Assembly: GCA_964554105.1 (NCBI GenBank)
Contig: CAZKNF010000006.1
Span: 1-64,000 of the forward strand
Direction of reading: 5' to 3'
Length of the DNA: 64,000 nt
Source: CAZKNF01 sp964554105
Lineage (GTDB): Bacteria; Bacteroidota; Rhodothermia; Rhodothermales; VXPQ01
Made by a program: the position numbers and the translations under genes. The notes beneath the pieces are model-generated. The model searched no databases. It was not told where the DNA came from and was given only the letters and a program-made list of their open reading frames with translations. Below are positions 28,134-36,199 of the stretch, piece after piece. Each line of letters starts with the position of its first letter. Positions within the stretch are counted from its first letter, which is position 1.

Positions 28134-29195
28134 ATGCTGAACTACATCTGGGCCGGGCTCATCATATCGGCCCTCGTATTTGCACTCGTCAGCGATTTCA
28201 CGGATATCGCGACGGATCGATACCGGAACGACGAACCGCTTCCGATCAGCCTCGCGTATCCAGAAGGGTATCAGGAGGGGACCCGGCGTGTGCCGGTGAC
28301 AATCCGAATCGACACCACCGTATTTCAGTCATTCTACGATACCGACTCTTCGCCCGATTCCGTTTACCAGGGATCGGTAATCCGAACGCAAGAAGGCACA
28401 CTGGTTCGTTTCGACGCCGATGCGTCGCTTCCCGACCCCCTCCCGACGATACTGGACTATTCCGCCTCTGCAGACGACGAGCTGCAGGGCGCCCTTCAAG
28501 ACGAACAGGTTGGCGACGACTCGACGACGGCTGTTGCCGCCCTCCAATTCAACGAAGTCAAATTCCCAAAACTCGATGCCATCACGGCAGCCGCATTCGA
28601 GTTCGCGGAAACCGCCGCTACGATCGCCCTCGGCCTGATCGGCGTGCTGGCGCTGTTTCTTGGATTGCTCCAGATTGCCGAAGCCGCGGGACTGATTCAC
28701 TCCCTGGTCAAGGTGACGCAGCCTGTGTTTCGGTATTTCTTTCCCGAGATACCCGACGGCCATCCCGCTCTCGGCATGATCGTGCTCAATCTCACGGCAA
28801 ACGTGCTGGGTCTCGGCAATGCCGCGACACCCCTCGGTATCAAGGCAATGGAGGAGCTCCAGAAGCTCAATCCCCAGAAAGAAACCGCCACCAATTCCAT
28901 GGTGATGCTCCTCGCGATGAACACGGCCAGCGTGCAGCTCGTGCCGCCGACCCTTCTCGTAGCCGTGATGGGTCTTCAGGTCAACGAGCTCATCTTTCCA
29001 ATCATCCTGGTGACGACGGGATCCCTTATCGTCGCCGTGACGATGACGAGACTGCTGCAGCGACTGTCGGTGTATCGAAAATCGGACCCGCAGAATGGAA
29101 GTACCGACCATGCAGCCGACGAGGCGCCCGCACCGCCTACACCCGACCGGTCTGATGATGCTGATCCATCAACGCCGAGCACGACCGACGACTAG
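28134..29195 (+). CDS. SpmA-like nucleoside-recognition (GATE) membrane protein
   Basis: A 353-residue membrane protein resembling spore maturation protein A. It has one N-terminal helix, then a ~135-residue extracytoplasmic insertion (about residues 22-155), then the conserved membrane core. The core includes 'IPDGHPALGMIVLNLTANVLGLGNAATPLGIKAM' (read in parts around residues 203-240) and 'ATNSMVMLLAMNTASVQLVPP'. The tail is acidic. In Bacillus the pair SpmA/SpmB acts in spore core dehydration; in non-sporeformers the pair is common and of unknown role, possibly transport. It is followed 46 bases on by the SpmB-like gene. Confidence 0.82.
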   Translation: MLNYIWAGLIISALVFALVSDFTDIATDRYRNDEPLPISLAYPEGYQEGTRRVPVTIRIDTTVFQSFYDTDSSPDSVYQGSVIRTQEGTLVRFDADASLPDPLPTILDYSASADDELQGALQDEQVGDDSTTAVAALQFNEVKFPKLDAITAAAFEFAETAATIALGLIGVLALFLGLLQIAEAAGLIHSLVKVTQPVFRYFFPEIPDGHPALGMIVLNLTANVLGLGNAATPLGIKAMEELQKLNPQKETATNSMVMLLAMNTASVQLVPPTLLVAVMGLQVNELIFPIILVTTGSLIVAVTMTRLLQRLSVYRKSDPQNGSTDHAADEAPAPPTPDRSDDADPSTPSTTDD

Positions 29196-29241
29196 GACCC
29201 AACCGATCCAATCACCCAATTGCTGCTAGGCAATAAGCAAA

Positions 29242-29796
29242 ATGGACGTATTTCGCACATTCATCGACTACTTTGCCATCTTTGTCCTGCCTGCGTTGAT
29301 CGTCGGCCTACCGCTGTACGGACTAATCAAAGGCGTCAAAGTGTACGAGGAGTTCGTCGAAGGCGCCAAGGAGGGATTTCGCGTTGCCGTGCTGATCATC
29401 CCCTATCTGGTGGCGATCCTGTTCGCAATCGGAATGTTTCGGGCGTCCGGCGCGCTGGACTTTCTGGTGGATGGTCTCCGCCCATTGCTTGGCGCCATCG
29501 GTTTCCCCCCGGAAGTCCTTCCAATGGCCATTATCCGACCGCTGACCGGCTCCGGCTCGGCAGCAATAGTCGCCGAGATGATCGAGACACACGGCGAGGA
29601 TTCGATCCTCGTCAAAATCGTCGGCGTGATGTTCGGGTCCACTGAAACGACGTTCTACGTGATCGCCGTATATTTCGGCGCAGTCAACATCAAGAAGACA
29701 CGACACGCCGTGCCAGCCGGGCTAACTGCCGACATCGCCGCTATGCTTTTTGCCGTATACCTCGTGCAGCTGATCTTCGGCCGCGTTCCGATTTGA
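29242..29796 (+). CDS. SpmB-like nucleoside-recognition (GATE) membrane protein
   Basis: A 184-residue membrane protein paired with the SpmA-like gene upstream. Conserved parts are 'LRPLLGAIGFPPEVLPMAIIRPLTGSGSAAIVAEMI' (in pieces, residues ~75-112), 'GSTETTFYVIAVYFGAVNIKKTRHAVPAGL', and a final helix ending 'LIFGRVPI'. It is almost certainly the second half of a two-component membrane complex with SpmA. Its stop is four bases from the stop of the convergent CBM48-like gene. Confidence 0.85.
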   Translation: MDVFRTFIDYFAIFVLPALIVGLPLYGLIKGVKVYEEFVEGAKEGFRVAVLIIPYLVAILFAIGMFRASGALDFLVDGLRPLLGAIGFPPEVLPMAIIRPLTGSGSAAIVAEMIETHGEDSILVKIVGVMFGSTETTFYVIAVYFGAVNIKKTRHAVPAGLTADIAAMLFAVYLVQLIFGRVPI

Positions 29797-29800
29797 TGCT

Positions 29801-30100
29801 TTAAACAGCAAGTACGCTGTTCTGACTGTAGAAGGGGTTTGCTACGTGCCCGTCCGCCTGCTCCTCGTTGCGCCAGTCCTGCCCGTCGACAAAATAGCGA
29901 AATTCGTACGTGTTGCCGGGCTTCAGCGATATCGCCTTCTTCCAAACACCCGCTTTGGCGTCGAATTTCATCGCGTCCTTGTCTGCATCCCAATCATTGA
30001 AATCGCCGACGACGGTGACGCTATCACTCGCGACGTCTGCCGGAAGCTCGAAGATCACGCGAACGGACCGGCCTTTGGGACTCACCTTTTTCTCAATCAC
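29801..30100 (-). CDS. Stand-alone CBM48/AMPK-type glycogen-binding-like protein
   Basis: A 99-residue protein made of one early-set (E-set) beta-sandwich of the isoamylase-N/AMPK glycogen-binding type: 'VTVVGDFNDWDADKDAMKF', 'GVWKKAISLKPG', 'YEFRYFVDGQDW'. The start is GTG at 30100 because a strong GGAGG lies 9 bases upstream (30110-30114); a GTG at 30109 would overlap that site. No signal peptide, so it is cytoplasmic. Such single-domain proteins may bind glycogen or starch, but catalytic partners are not nearby. The 181 bases before the next gene hold no other feature I can support. Confidence 0.83.
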   Translation of the reverse strand: MIEKKVSPKGRSVRVIFELPADVASDSVTVVGDFNDWDADKDAMKFDAKAGVWKKAISLKPGNTYEFRYFVDGQDWRNEEQADGHVANPFYSQNSVLAV

Positions 30101-30281
30101 ACCAATCACCTCCTTACTTCAGAATGAGTTGCAATCACTATTCTCGCTAATCTGGAACGTCGTCCATTTCACGATGACGCGCGAAGGTCAAAGTATACGA
30201 ACTGCCTTCTCACACGGAATATAAAGAAGCGTGAAATTTCTGGAAGCGGTTCGAAGACCAAGAGGGTCAGAAGCACGGCCT

Positions 30282-31598
30282 TTAATTCGCAATGGTTTGT
30301 CTCACTGCTATGAGCCGATCCGTGCTGAGACGTACGTCATCGTAGTACACCAGAGCCACGTACTGATTTTCGGAACGAGGCATGTTTCCGCGGAGCGATC
30401 GCACCAATCGTCGATCGCGGGTGATATATCGGTACTCGTAGTGCCCCTGCTTGATGAGCATGTCAACCTGATACTGTCCTTCCTCCGGAACCCACGTAAG
30501 ACGGTTTGCAGGGTCGTAGCGCCAATCATTGAAGCTTCCCGTCAAAATGACATCGCCACCCAGAGGCTCTTCATCCGGTGGTACGTAAGAAAAACGAGCT
30601 ATGACGTACTCGCCACGCGTATCGGCTTCTGCCATCTGCAGCGCACCAGATACGACGGTTTGTCCCGTGAGCAGCCGGCTAAATCCCACGCCACCGAATC
30701 GAGCATAATCGGGTTCCAGAAAGATGCGGTACGGGCTCTCGATGAAATCACCTGACGCAATGCTTGGCGACGATCGCAAGTTCGCAAGATCGAGAAAATA
30801 AGGTGCGCCTTCGGGTTCGAAGGAATACTCGGGCTCCAGATGAAACTGCAATTCGGGCTGATTCATCACCGAAGGACGTCCGGAACAACGCGCCATGTCG
30901 AAGCGGCCATTCCGGACAAAGCACACGTTGTAATCGAAGACGTTGCCCTGAATATCGGAGGGCGGCCTCAGGAAGGCTATGGGTTGGGTGGATGGATACC
31001 CGCCGGTGCCCACGATGACGTTATCGGTCATAAATTCGAGCCCGGCCGACTGCTCGGTGACAAAGAATGCCCGTTCAAACAAAACGGCCTCTTCATCACC
31101 TTGCTCCGTCACCCTCACGACGTAGTTCCCGCTGATGAGAAACTCAATGTTTTCATTCGGGAATTCGTATTCATAATGAACGTACGGCACCTGCGTGCCA
31201 GACGATATGCTGTAGTCCGACACATTGTCGTGCTGGAACGAACCGAGATACTCCCCGGGGGACAAATCACGCCGCCAGATCCGATCGGCGTGGTAGAAAT
31301 AGGCGGAAAGTGGCCTACCCTCACCGGCCACAAGATCGAATTCCAGGGTCAATCCTCTGGCACCGTCGAGCTCGACGAACGGCAGCTCTCCCTCCTGTCC
31401 GGTAGGATACAGCTGCACGGTGCGAACGCCCTCTGCGGCTGCAGCCAGATCCAGCTCTACATAATCCGGCTGTTCGACGCGTGTCGGTCCGCGCGTCTCC
31501 TCATCGGACTGATCGGTGGCGGCACAGCCTGCGGCGCCCGCGAGAAGAATGCAGGTGGCAATAAGGTAAGCTGCTCGGCGGAGTCCTCGTCTCATCAT
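30282..31598 (-). CDS. Type IX secretion 'plug' protein (DUF5103), lipoprotein
   Basis: A 438-residue exported lipoprotein with signal MMRRGLRRAAYLIATCILL and lipid-modified cysteine at 25 (GAAGC). The body matches DUF5103: 'VRTVQLYPTGQEGELPFVEL', 'YFYHADRIWRRDLSPGEYL' and 'YVHYEYEFPNENIEFLISGNYVVRV'. In T9SS the plug protein closes one side of the SprA translocon pore when idle. The last ~80 residues (GDVILTGSFNDWRYDP onward) look like an E-set domain similar to the CBM48-like product of the neighbouring gene. The longer frame upstream of the double Met is not needed. Co-oriented with the peptidase gene 22 bases upstream. Confidence 0.83.
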   Translation of the reverse strand: MMRRGLRRAAYLIATCILLAGAAGCAATDQSDEETRGPTRVEQPDYVELDLAAAAEGVRTVQLYPTGQEGELPFVELDGARGLTLEFDLVAGEGRPLSAYFYHADRIWRRDLSPGEYLGSFQHDNVSDYSISSGTQVPYVHYEYEFPNENIEFLISGNYVVRVTEQGDEEAVLFERAFFVTEQSAGLEFMTDNVIVGTGGYPSTQPIAFLRPPSDIQGNVFDYNVCFVRNGRFDMARCSGRPSVMNQPELQFHLEPEYSFEPEGAPYFLDLANLRSSPSIASGDFIESPYRIFLEPDYARFGGVGFSRLLTGQTVVSGALQMAEADTRGEYVIARFSYVPPDEEPLGGDVILTGSFNDWRYDPANRLTWVPEEGQYQVDMLIKQGHYEYRYITRDRRLVRSLRGNMPRSENQYVALVYYDDVRLSTDRLIAVRQTIAN

Positions 31599-31620
31599 GG
31601 CACCACATGCTCCTGCTAAC

Positions 31621-33879
31621 TTACACGTTTGCGGAACGCCTACTTGTGGAAGAATCGCGCGACACAATCCACAACATTTTTTCCCGAAAGTCATCGATGG
31701 CGGATGCCTCATTGAAAGCGCCTTTTCGGCGATACAGATCCGCCGCTTCGGCCGCAAATTCTGCAGCCGCTCCAGGCTCCCCGGAACGATACGTGAACCT
31801 GGCAAGCCACACAAGCCTGCGAGTACGAAGTGCACGCACCTGAAGCCACGCGTGGCCGAACGCTTCTGAACCGTACATCCCCGGTTCTAGCGTCACCGCA
31901 GTAGTACGCAGCACGCGGGCAGCCTGTTCGTATCGATGTTGTCGCGCGTAGGCGAGTGCGCGCGCCAACGAAACGGCAGGGCCGTCTCCCACGTCCGCAT
32001 CCGGCGAGGCGTAGACGAGCATGCGAACCACACCCGGTCTCGCGGCGGTGAGCATCCGGAGAGCAAGGCGGCTCCTAGCTTCGTGCGCAAAGGAGGGCAA
32101 TCGATGAAGCGCGCTCTCGTATGCCTTTAGAGCCGCCACAGAATCACCGCTAAGCGCAAGCGCATCGCCGGCACGTTCAAAGAGCGAAGCTGTCATGGAA
32201 TCCGGTGCAAGCCGCCCGATGCGCCCGAGAACCTCGGCTTCCAGGTTCTGAGAGAGCGCAAGGCGTGCCCAGAGATCGAGGGATCCACTATGCCGCGGCT
32301 CCAGCTCTACTGCCCGTCTCGCGTGACGGAAGGCCTTCGCCGAATCTTCCTTTACCATCGCCGTCACCGCCTCTCCGTACTCCTTTCGGTACGGCGGCAC
32401 GTAATGGGGACATACCTTTTCGAAGAGTGATGGCACTGCGAATCGGGCGGATACGAGCCGACCGGACGAGGCATCCGTTACCCGAAGAGACATCAACATC
32501 GCCGTCCATTCTTCGGCCAACTGGTTGACGGATTTGCCGTACCCTCTCTCAAAATCTGCCCACGCGTACGCGTCCTTAAGCGGACCCGGACCGTACGCCT
32601 CCAGGAGATATGCCACGAACGACCCCATGGTGGTGTATGAAACGGCGCCTCGACCGGTCCAGAATCCCCAAGGGGAAACGTGCGCGGCAACTCCCAGCAC
32701 AAGATCTTCGGAAGGCGTTCCCAGCAGGGCGGCGGAGACCTGCTCGTGTGGATGTGGAAGTCCGTCCGGCGGCTCGAGCGACACGGCGAGACCCTCGAGC
32801 AGTCCCACGGATACCGAAGCACGAACGACCGGGAGTCCGAATTCACGTGAGAAGACGTGGGCGAGCTCATGCGTAAGTACGTGATCAATCCGCGAAGCCA
32901 GAATGTGCATCTGAGGATGGGCGAGCCACACAGGCGCCACGTTCGCGAGGCGTGCTCCCGTAAGTTCGGCCTTCACATCCGGATCGGGATAGACAAAGCT
33001 CTGAATACGACCCTCGATCTCTACATCCAGTTCTTCGGACAAGACGTGATACCGATATTCGTGATCCTCTGCTATCAGCTGCGCCCGGTCTAACGACAGC
33101 TGCTCGGGGGAAAAAAAGATCTCGAAATGTTCGGTAGCCACACGGCCGCTGAGTTCGGCTCGTATCTCATCTATCGTCGTATTGATGCCGAGCGGCCCAG
33201 CGAACACATAGCTCAGGAATATCAATATCGCCGCGACGCCGATTCCAGCGAGGTTCCACCTGCGAGGGCTGCGGCCGATATTGGCGCGATGACTTCTGTG
33301 GATGAGACCCCCGACGAGCACGAAGAGCGTCGACCAGATCAGGGTGAGTCCGCGAAATGCGAACAATCCGCCCCGAATCGCCAGCTCCTCATCATATACC
33401 GGACCCAGCACACCACCAAATACATGGTTATACGTGAAGAATTGAGGGTGAAAACCTATATCGTAAATTGGCCCGACTATGCACACCAGCACCCCAACGC
33501 CAATCAGAATGCCCCTTTTTCGTTTCAGGTTCAACGCGTCGAGCAGGTAGGCTAGGCCTACGGCGAAGGTGACGGTCACCATTGGAAAAAGGAGGAAGAA
33601 CAGGAGCCCCTGAGCGTACCCGCAATTCGGCCGCCAGAGCAGCGTGATCGTTAAAAGAAGACCTGGTACGAGCAGCGCCAGCTCCTGCATCAGCAGTACG
33701 GAGCGAAGCCTTCCATTGCGACCGAATAAAGTAAGACTGGAAAGTCCGGCTATGAAATACGCCGCGAAGGCGAGAACTGCCGACGATTCGACGTGCAGCA
33801 GGCCGAGAAGCGGAATCGGCCAAAGCAGCACAGTCAGCACTGCGTAGACGACAGGCACGGGCCGAAATCCGGCCGGCAA
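31621..33879 (-). CDS. Membrane-anchored gluzincin peptidase (peptidase MA type) with helical-repeat tail
   Basis: A 752-residue protein in three parts. Residues 1-230 hold about seven or eight hydrophobic helices. Residues ~245-480 form a zinc peptidase of the peptidase MA type, with HELAH at 337-341 and the third ligand in LLEGLAVSLE (Glu362), the spacing of gluzincins. Residues ~500-750 are helical repeats of TPR type (AFRHARRAVELEP, ALKAYESALHRLPSF). The N-terminal helices are not part of the usual family layout. Likely an inner-membrane protein with its protease facing the periplasm. Substrate unknown. It sits directly upstream of the T9SS plug gene and may be cotranscribed with it. Confidence 0.72.
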   Translation of the reverse strand: MPAGFRPVPVVYAVLTVLLWPIPLLGLLHVESSAVLAFAAYFIAGLSSLTLFGRNGRLRSVLLMQELALLVPGLLLTITLLWRPNCGYAQGLLFFLLFPMVTVTFAVGLAYLLDALNLKRKRGILIGVGVLVCIVGPIYDIGFHPQFFTYNHVFGGVLGPVYDEELAIRGGLFAFRGLTLIWSTLFVLVGGLIHRSHRANIGRSPRRWNLAGIGVAAILIFLSYVFAGPLGINTTIDEIRAELSGRVATEHFEIFFSPEQLSLDRAQLIAEDHEYRYHVLSEELDVEIEGRIQSFVYPDPDVKAELTGARLANVAPVWLAHPQMHILASRIDHVLTHELAHVFSREFGLPVVRASVSVGLLEGLAVSLEPPDGLPHPHEQVSAALLGTPSEDLVLGVAAHVSPWGFWTGRGAVSYTTMGSFVAYLLEAYGPGPLKDAYAWADFERGYGKSVNQLAEEWTAMLMSLRVTDASSGRLVSARFAVPSLFEKVCPHYVPPYRKEYGEAVTAMVKEDSAKAFRHARRAVELEPRHSGSLDLWARLALSQNLEAEVLGRIGRLAPDSMTASLFERAGDALALSGDSVAALKAYESALHRLPSFAHEARSRLALRMLTAARPGVVRMLVYASPDADVGDGPAVSLARALAYARQHRYEQAARVLRTTAVTLEPGMYGSEAFGHAWLQVRALRTRRLVWLARFTYRSGEPGAAAEFAAEAADLYRRKGAFNEASAIDDFREKMLWIVSRDSSTSRRSANV

Positions 33880-33912
33880 GGTCGAGAGAAGCCGCGTTTT
33901 CAGAACGACGTT

Positions 33913-34857
33913 CTAGATAATCGCGAAAGAGAATCCGATCGAAAGCGCTTCCTGAAGCTGAACCCTATCGCTGAGATCCCGATCGAACAACGCCACAAAC
34001 TTGAAATCCGCACTCAGCCATTTGTTTACATTCATAACGACGACGTTCTCCCAGAGCATATCGGGCAATTCCTCCTGATTGAATGCTGCAAAGAGGCCGA
34101 GCGACGATTTCAGCAGCACATTCTCGAATACGTCTTTATCAACCTCAGTGAACGACTCAACGCCGACCTGAAATCGGACGGGTCCAGCCGGGTCGACCCC
34201 ATAGAGCATGCGAAGCCGCTCGATCAGCACGACCGTTTCCTTTACTGCAACTCCGATCCGCTGACTGAAGCCCCAATCCACTCCGTAGGTTAACCCCAGC
34301 GACTGCGTAAACGTTGCCGGCGAGAACAGGTCCGAAACCTTTACCGGCAGGCGCTGATCGTCACCAAAGGGATTGGACGCGTAGTTGAATCCGGGTGCGA
34401 ACTGCGTACGGATGCCGCTTGTGAGGGTAGGACTAAATTTTCGGAAGAATCCTTCGTCCCGGTGCTCGATGGTCGCCAGCAACCGAATCACGTCTTCAGC
34501 TTTGCGGAGGCGAATGGTATCCTGCCTGACGACTCCAACAGCCAGGCGCCCTTCGAAGGTTTGCTTCCAGTTGCTCGACATACGCACTGTCGTGCCCGTG
34601 ATACGCGCAGACGAGGCTAGCGTACTGACGCCGCCCTCCGTCCAATTGTGATAGCTCGCCTGGGATGCCGTAAGCGTTGCGCCCAAATCCGTCTCCCATT
34701 CCGGGCTCACTTCCAAAGGCACCCAGACAGGATGCTCCAGACTATCCGGTACCTGGGCAGTCGATGGATTGGAAACGACCATCAATGCTATAAGCGCGAC
34801 GATGACTCGGTACCATTGGGAGCACGGAAAGCCCCGACCAGACACCGTACCAGGCAT
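33913..34857 (-). CDS. DUF3078 outer-membrane-type protein
   Basis: A 314-residue exported protein. The start at 34857 (MPGTVSGRGF) is preceded by a GAAAGAG-like site; the frame stays open upstream but crosses a hairpin. The signal peptide ends near PSTAQ. The mature start 'LGATLTASQASYHNWTEGGVST' has the Asn-Trp-x-x-Gly-Gly motif typical of DUF3078 proteins of Bacteroidota, followed by amphipathic strands and an end in FSFAII. Probably a beta-barrel or barrel-like outer-membrane protein of unknown function. It starts 33 bases upstream of the peptidase gene on the same strand. Confidence 0.78.
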   Translation of the reverse strand: MPGTVSGRGFPCSQWYRVIVALIALMVVSNPSTAQVPDSLEHPVWVPLEVSPEWETDLGATLTASQASYHNWTEGGVSTLASSARITGTTVRMSSNWKQTFEGRLAVGVVRQDTIRLRKAEDVIRLLATIEHRDEGFFRKFSPTLTSGIRTQFAPGFNYASNPFGDDQRLPVKVSDLFSPATFTQSLGLTYGVDWGFSQRIGVAVKETVVLIERLRMLYGVDPAGPVRFQVGVESFTEVDKDVFENVLLKSSLGLFAAFNQEELPDMLWENVVVMNVNKWLSADFKFVALFDRDLSDRVQLQEALSIGFSFAII

Positions 34858-34900
34858 TATCAACGCTCTTTCTAGAATCATACGTAAAGCATCCACATAA

Positions 34901-34932
34901 GGAAGGCTATGCCGCAACCGGCATAGCCTTCC
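34901..34932 (-). terminator. Perfect 14-bp hairpin after the H1-like gene
   Basis: GGAAGGCTATGCCG (34901-34914) pairs perfectly with 34919-34932 across a 4-base loop. It lies 28 bases beyond the stop of the H1-like gene. There is no long T run on the minus-strand exit side, so it is either an imperfect intrinsic terminator or an RNA-stabilising 3' stem. Confidence 0.7.
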
Positions 34933-34960
34933 GTAGAATAACAATGTTCGGCGAAACGCT

Positions 34961-35134
34961 TTAGCCGTTCTTCTTATCCTGAACTTCAACGCGGATATCC
35001 TGTGCCATTCGCTTCAGTTCCTGCATCGCTTTTCGAACCCGTGTACCGGCAGCCTTGTTACTTTTCTCATAAAACTTCTCAAAGTCTTCTTCCGTCGACT
35101 CCACAAAGTCTTTGAGTTCAGTGTATCGGCTCAT
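34961..35134 (-). CDS. Histone H1-like small basic protein
   Basis: A 57-residue protein reading MSRYTELKDFVESTEEDFEK at its start. The central 'SNKAAGTRVRKAMQELKRMA' and the end 'RVEVQDKKNG' match the histone H1-like proteins widespread in Bacteroidota. The basic helices suggest DNA or RNA binding; the function in these bacteria is not settled. The ribosome site is near-perfect (AAGGAGGT, 6 bases before ATG), and a consensus-like promoter lies upstream, so strong expression is expected. A strong hairpin follows the gene. Confidence 0.9.
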   Translation of the reverse strand: MSRYTELKDFVESTEEDFEKFYEKSNKAAGTRVRKAMQELKRMAQDIRVEVQDKKNG

Positions 35135-35200
35135 GAGAATACCTCCTTACCTTGGCAGATGAGAGATGTAGGAAAACGGCTGTGTGCATTAGAGAAAAAG

Positions 35201-35229
35201 AACATAAAACTCTCGCGGGCAGGTGTCAA
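35201..35229 (-). promoter_or_regulatory. Sigma-70-type promoter of the H1-like gene
   Basis: On the minus strand TTGACA (35229-35224) and TATGTT (35206-35201) are separated by 17 bases. The predicted transcript would begin near 35194 and carry a leader of roughly 60 bases before the ATG at 35134. The -35 box overlaps the stop codon of the upstream kinase-fold gene. This is the E. coli-like consensus, not the TTTG/TAnnTTTG pattern of many Bacteroidia. Confidence 0.7.
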
Positions 35230-35948
35230 GTTGAAGAATGCAATAGCGTACCGGTTGGCCCACCCTCGTCGGCGACGCGCGTTACGTTGGTAAGCAGCAC
35301 GGGTATTTTCAGTGAAGCGAGATACAGCAGACCCGGACGATCGTCTACCAGGCCCTCGTCCAGCTCATCGATTCGAATGTCGTGTGCCGGCGTTCCTCCT
35401 CGCATCACACCGGGCAATTTCGTCTTTGAAAAAGCCACCACCGTCGCCGAGCTAGACATCCCCTTCACGAGCGCGGCCACCGATTGACAGAGTGCCACCT
35501 CACCCGTCCGTCCGGTGCCTGCTTCCGATGCATAGGAGGCCACGACAGGGACCACGCCGCTGTCAACCAGCGCCTCCAGCCAGTCTGCGCGCACGTCCGG
35601 CAAACTTGCCCCGCTGGCCACAAGCAACCCCCGCTCACTTCCAATAACGCCGACCGACGAAACGACGGCATCCGTGAGAACACCAGTAATTTTGCGATTC
35701 ACGTGCCGAATGGCGCGTTCTACGAGCGCGTGTTCCTCCGCCGTTGCCACCGGCAAAACACCATCCTTCCTCTCTCGGAAGAAACCGTGGCCTTCCAATG
35801 CCTGGACCCCAAACACACCCGAGCCGTGTACGATCAGAAACTTCGGGCGCTCCGTCCTCGCGAGCGACTGTGACAGACTCCGCACGAAAATCGCGTCGCC
35901 GGCATGATAGTCATCCAAATACAGTAGGTATATCCGATCGTTTGCCAT
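35226..35948 (-). CDS. Amino-acid-kinase-fold protein (acetylglutamate-kinase-like)
   Basis: A 240-residue cytoplasmic protein. The start at 35948 (MANDRIYLLYLDDYHAGDAIF) is chosen over 35966 on N-terminal sense only. The fold is suggested by 'FLIVHGSGVFGVQALEGHGF', by 'IRHVNRKITGVLTDAVVSSVGV' and by 'VPVVASYASEAGTGRTGEVA', which line up with the N-acetylglutamate and related kinases. The glycine-rich phosphate loop is degenerate (HGSG rather than HGGG or KxGG), so activity and substrate are uncertain. No arginine or lysine genes of the same pathway flank it. It reads toward the H1-like gene. Confidence 0.55.
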   Translation of the reverse strand: MANDRIYLLYLDDYHAGDAIFVRSLSQSLARTERPKFLIVHGSGVFGVQALEGHGFFRERKDGVLPVATAEEHALVERAIRHVNRKITGVLTDAVVSSVGVIGSERGLLVASGASLPDVRADWLEALVDSGVVPVVASYASEAGTGRTGEVALCQSVAALVKGMSSSATVVAFSKTKLPGVMRGGTPAHDIRIDELDEGLVDDRPGLLYLASLKIPVLLTNVTRVADEGGPTGTLLHSST

Positions 35949-36199
35949 CGTCAAACCCGCTAACAACCAAAAAGCGTTGTGATGTTTAGAGGCGATACCA
36001 CGGTACTATCATCCACCGGACTGGCGTGTAGTCGCCTACGACATGCACCTGTCATACCAGCCAACGATCTTGGCTCAGACGCACGCAGGTTCAGGGCCGC
36101 GTTCATCGAGTCAATCCAACGGACAAAATATCCACATCCGTTGAACGACACCGGCCTGATGCTTTCATTCGAAACGAATTTCTATCAGTTACTCTGCGC

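Noticed and set aside
35960..36151. 63-codon minus-strand frame in the gap before dnaE
   Set aside because: No ribosome site, no recognisable family and unnatural composition; probably chance.
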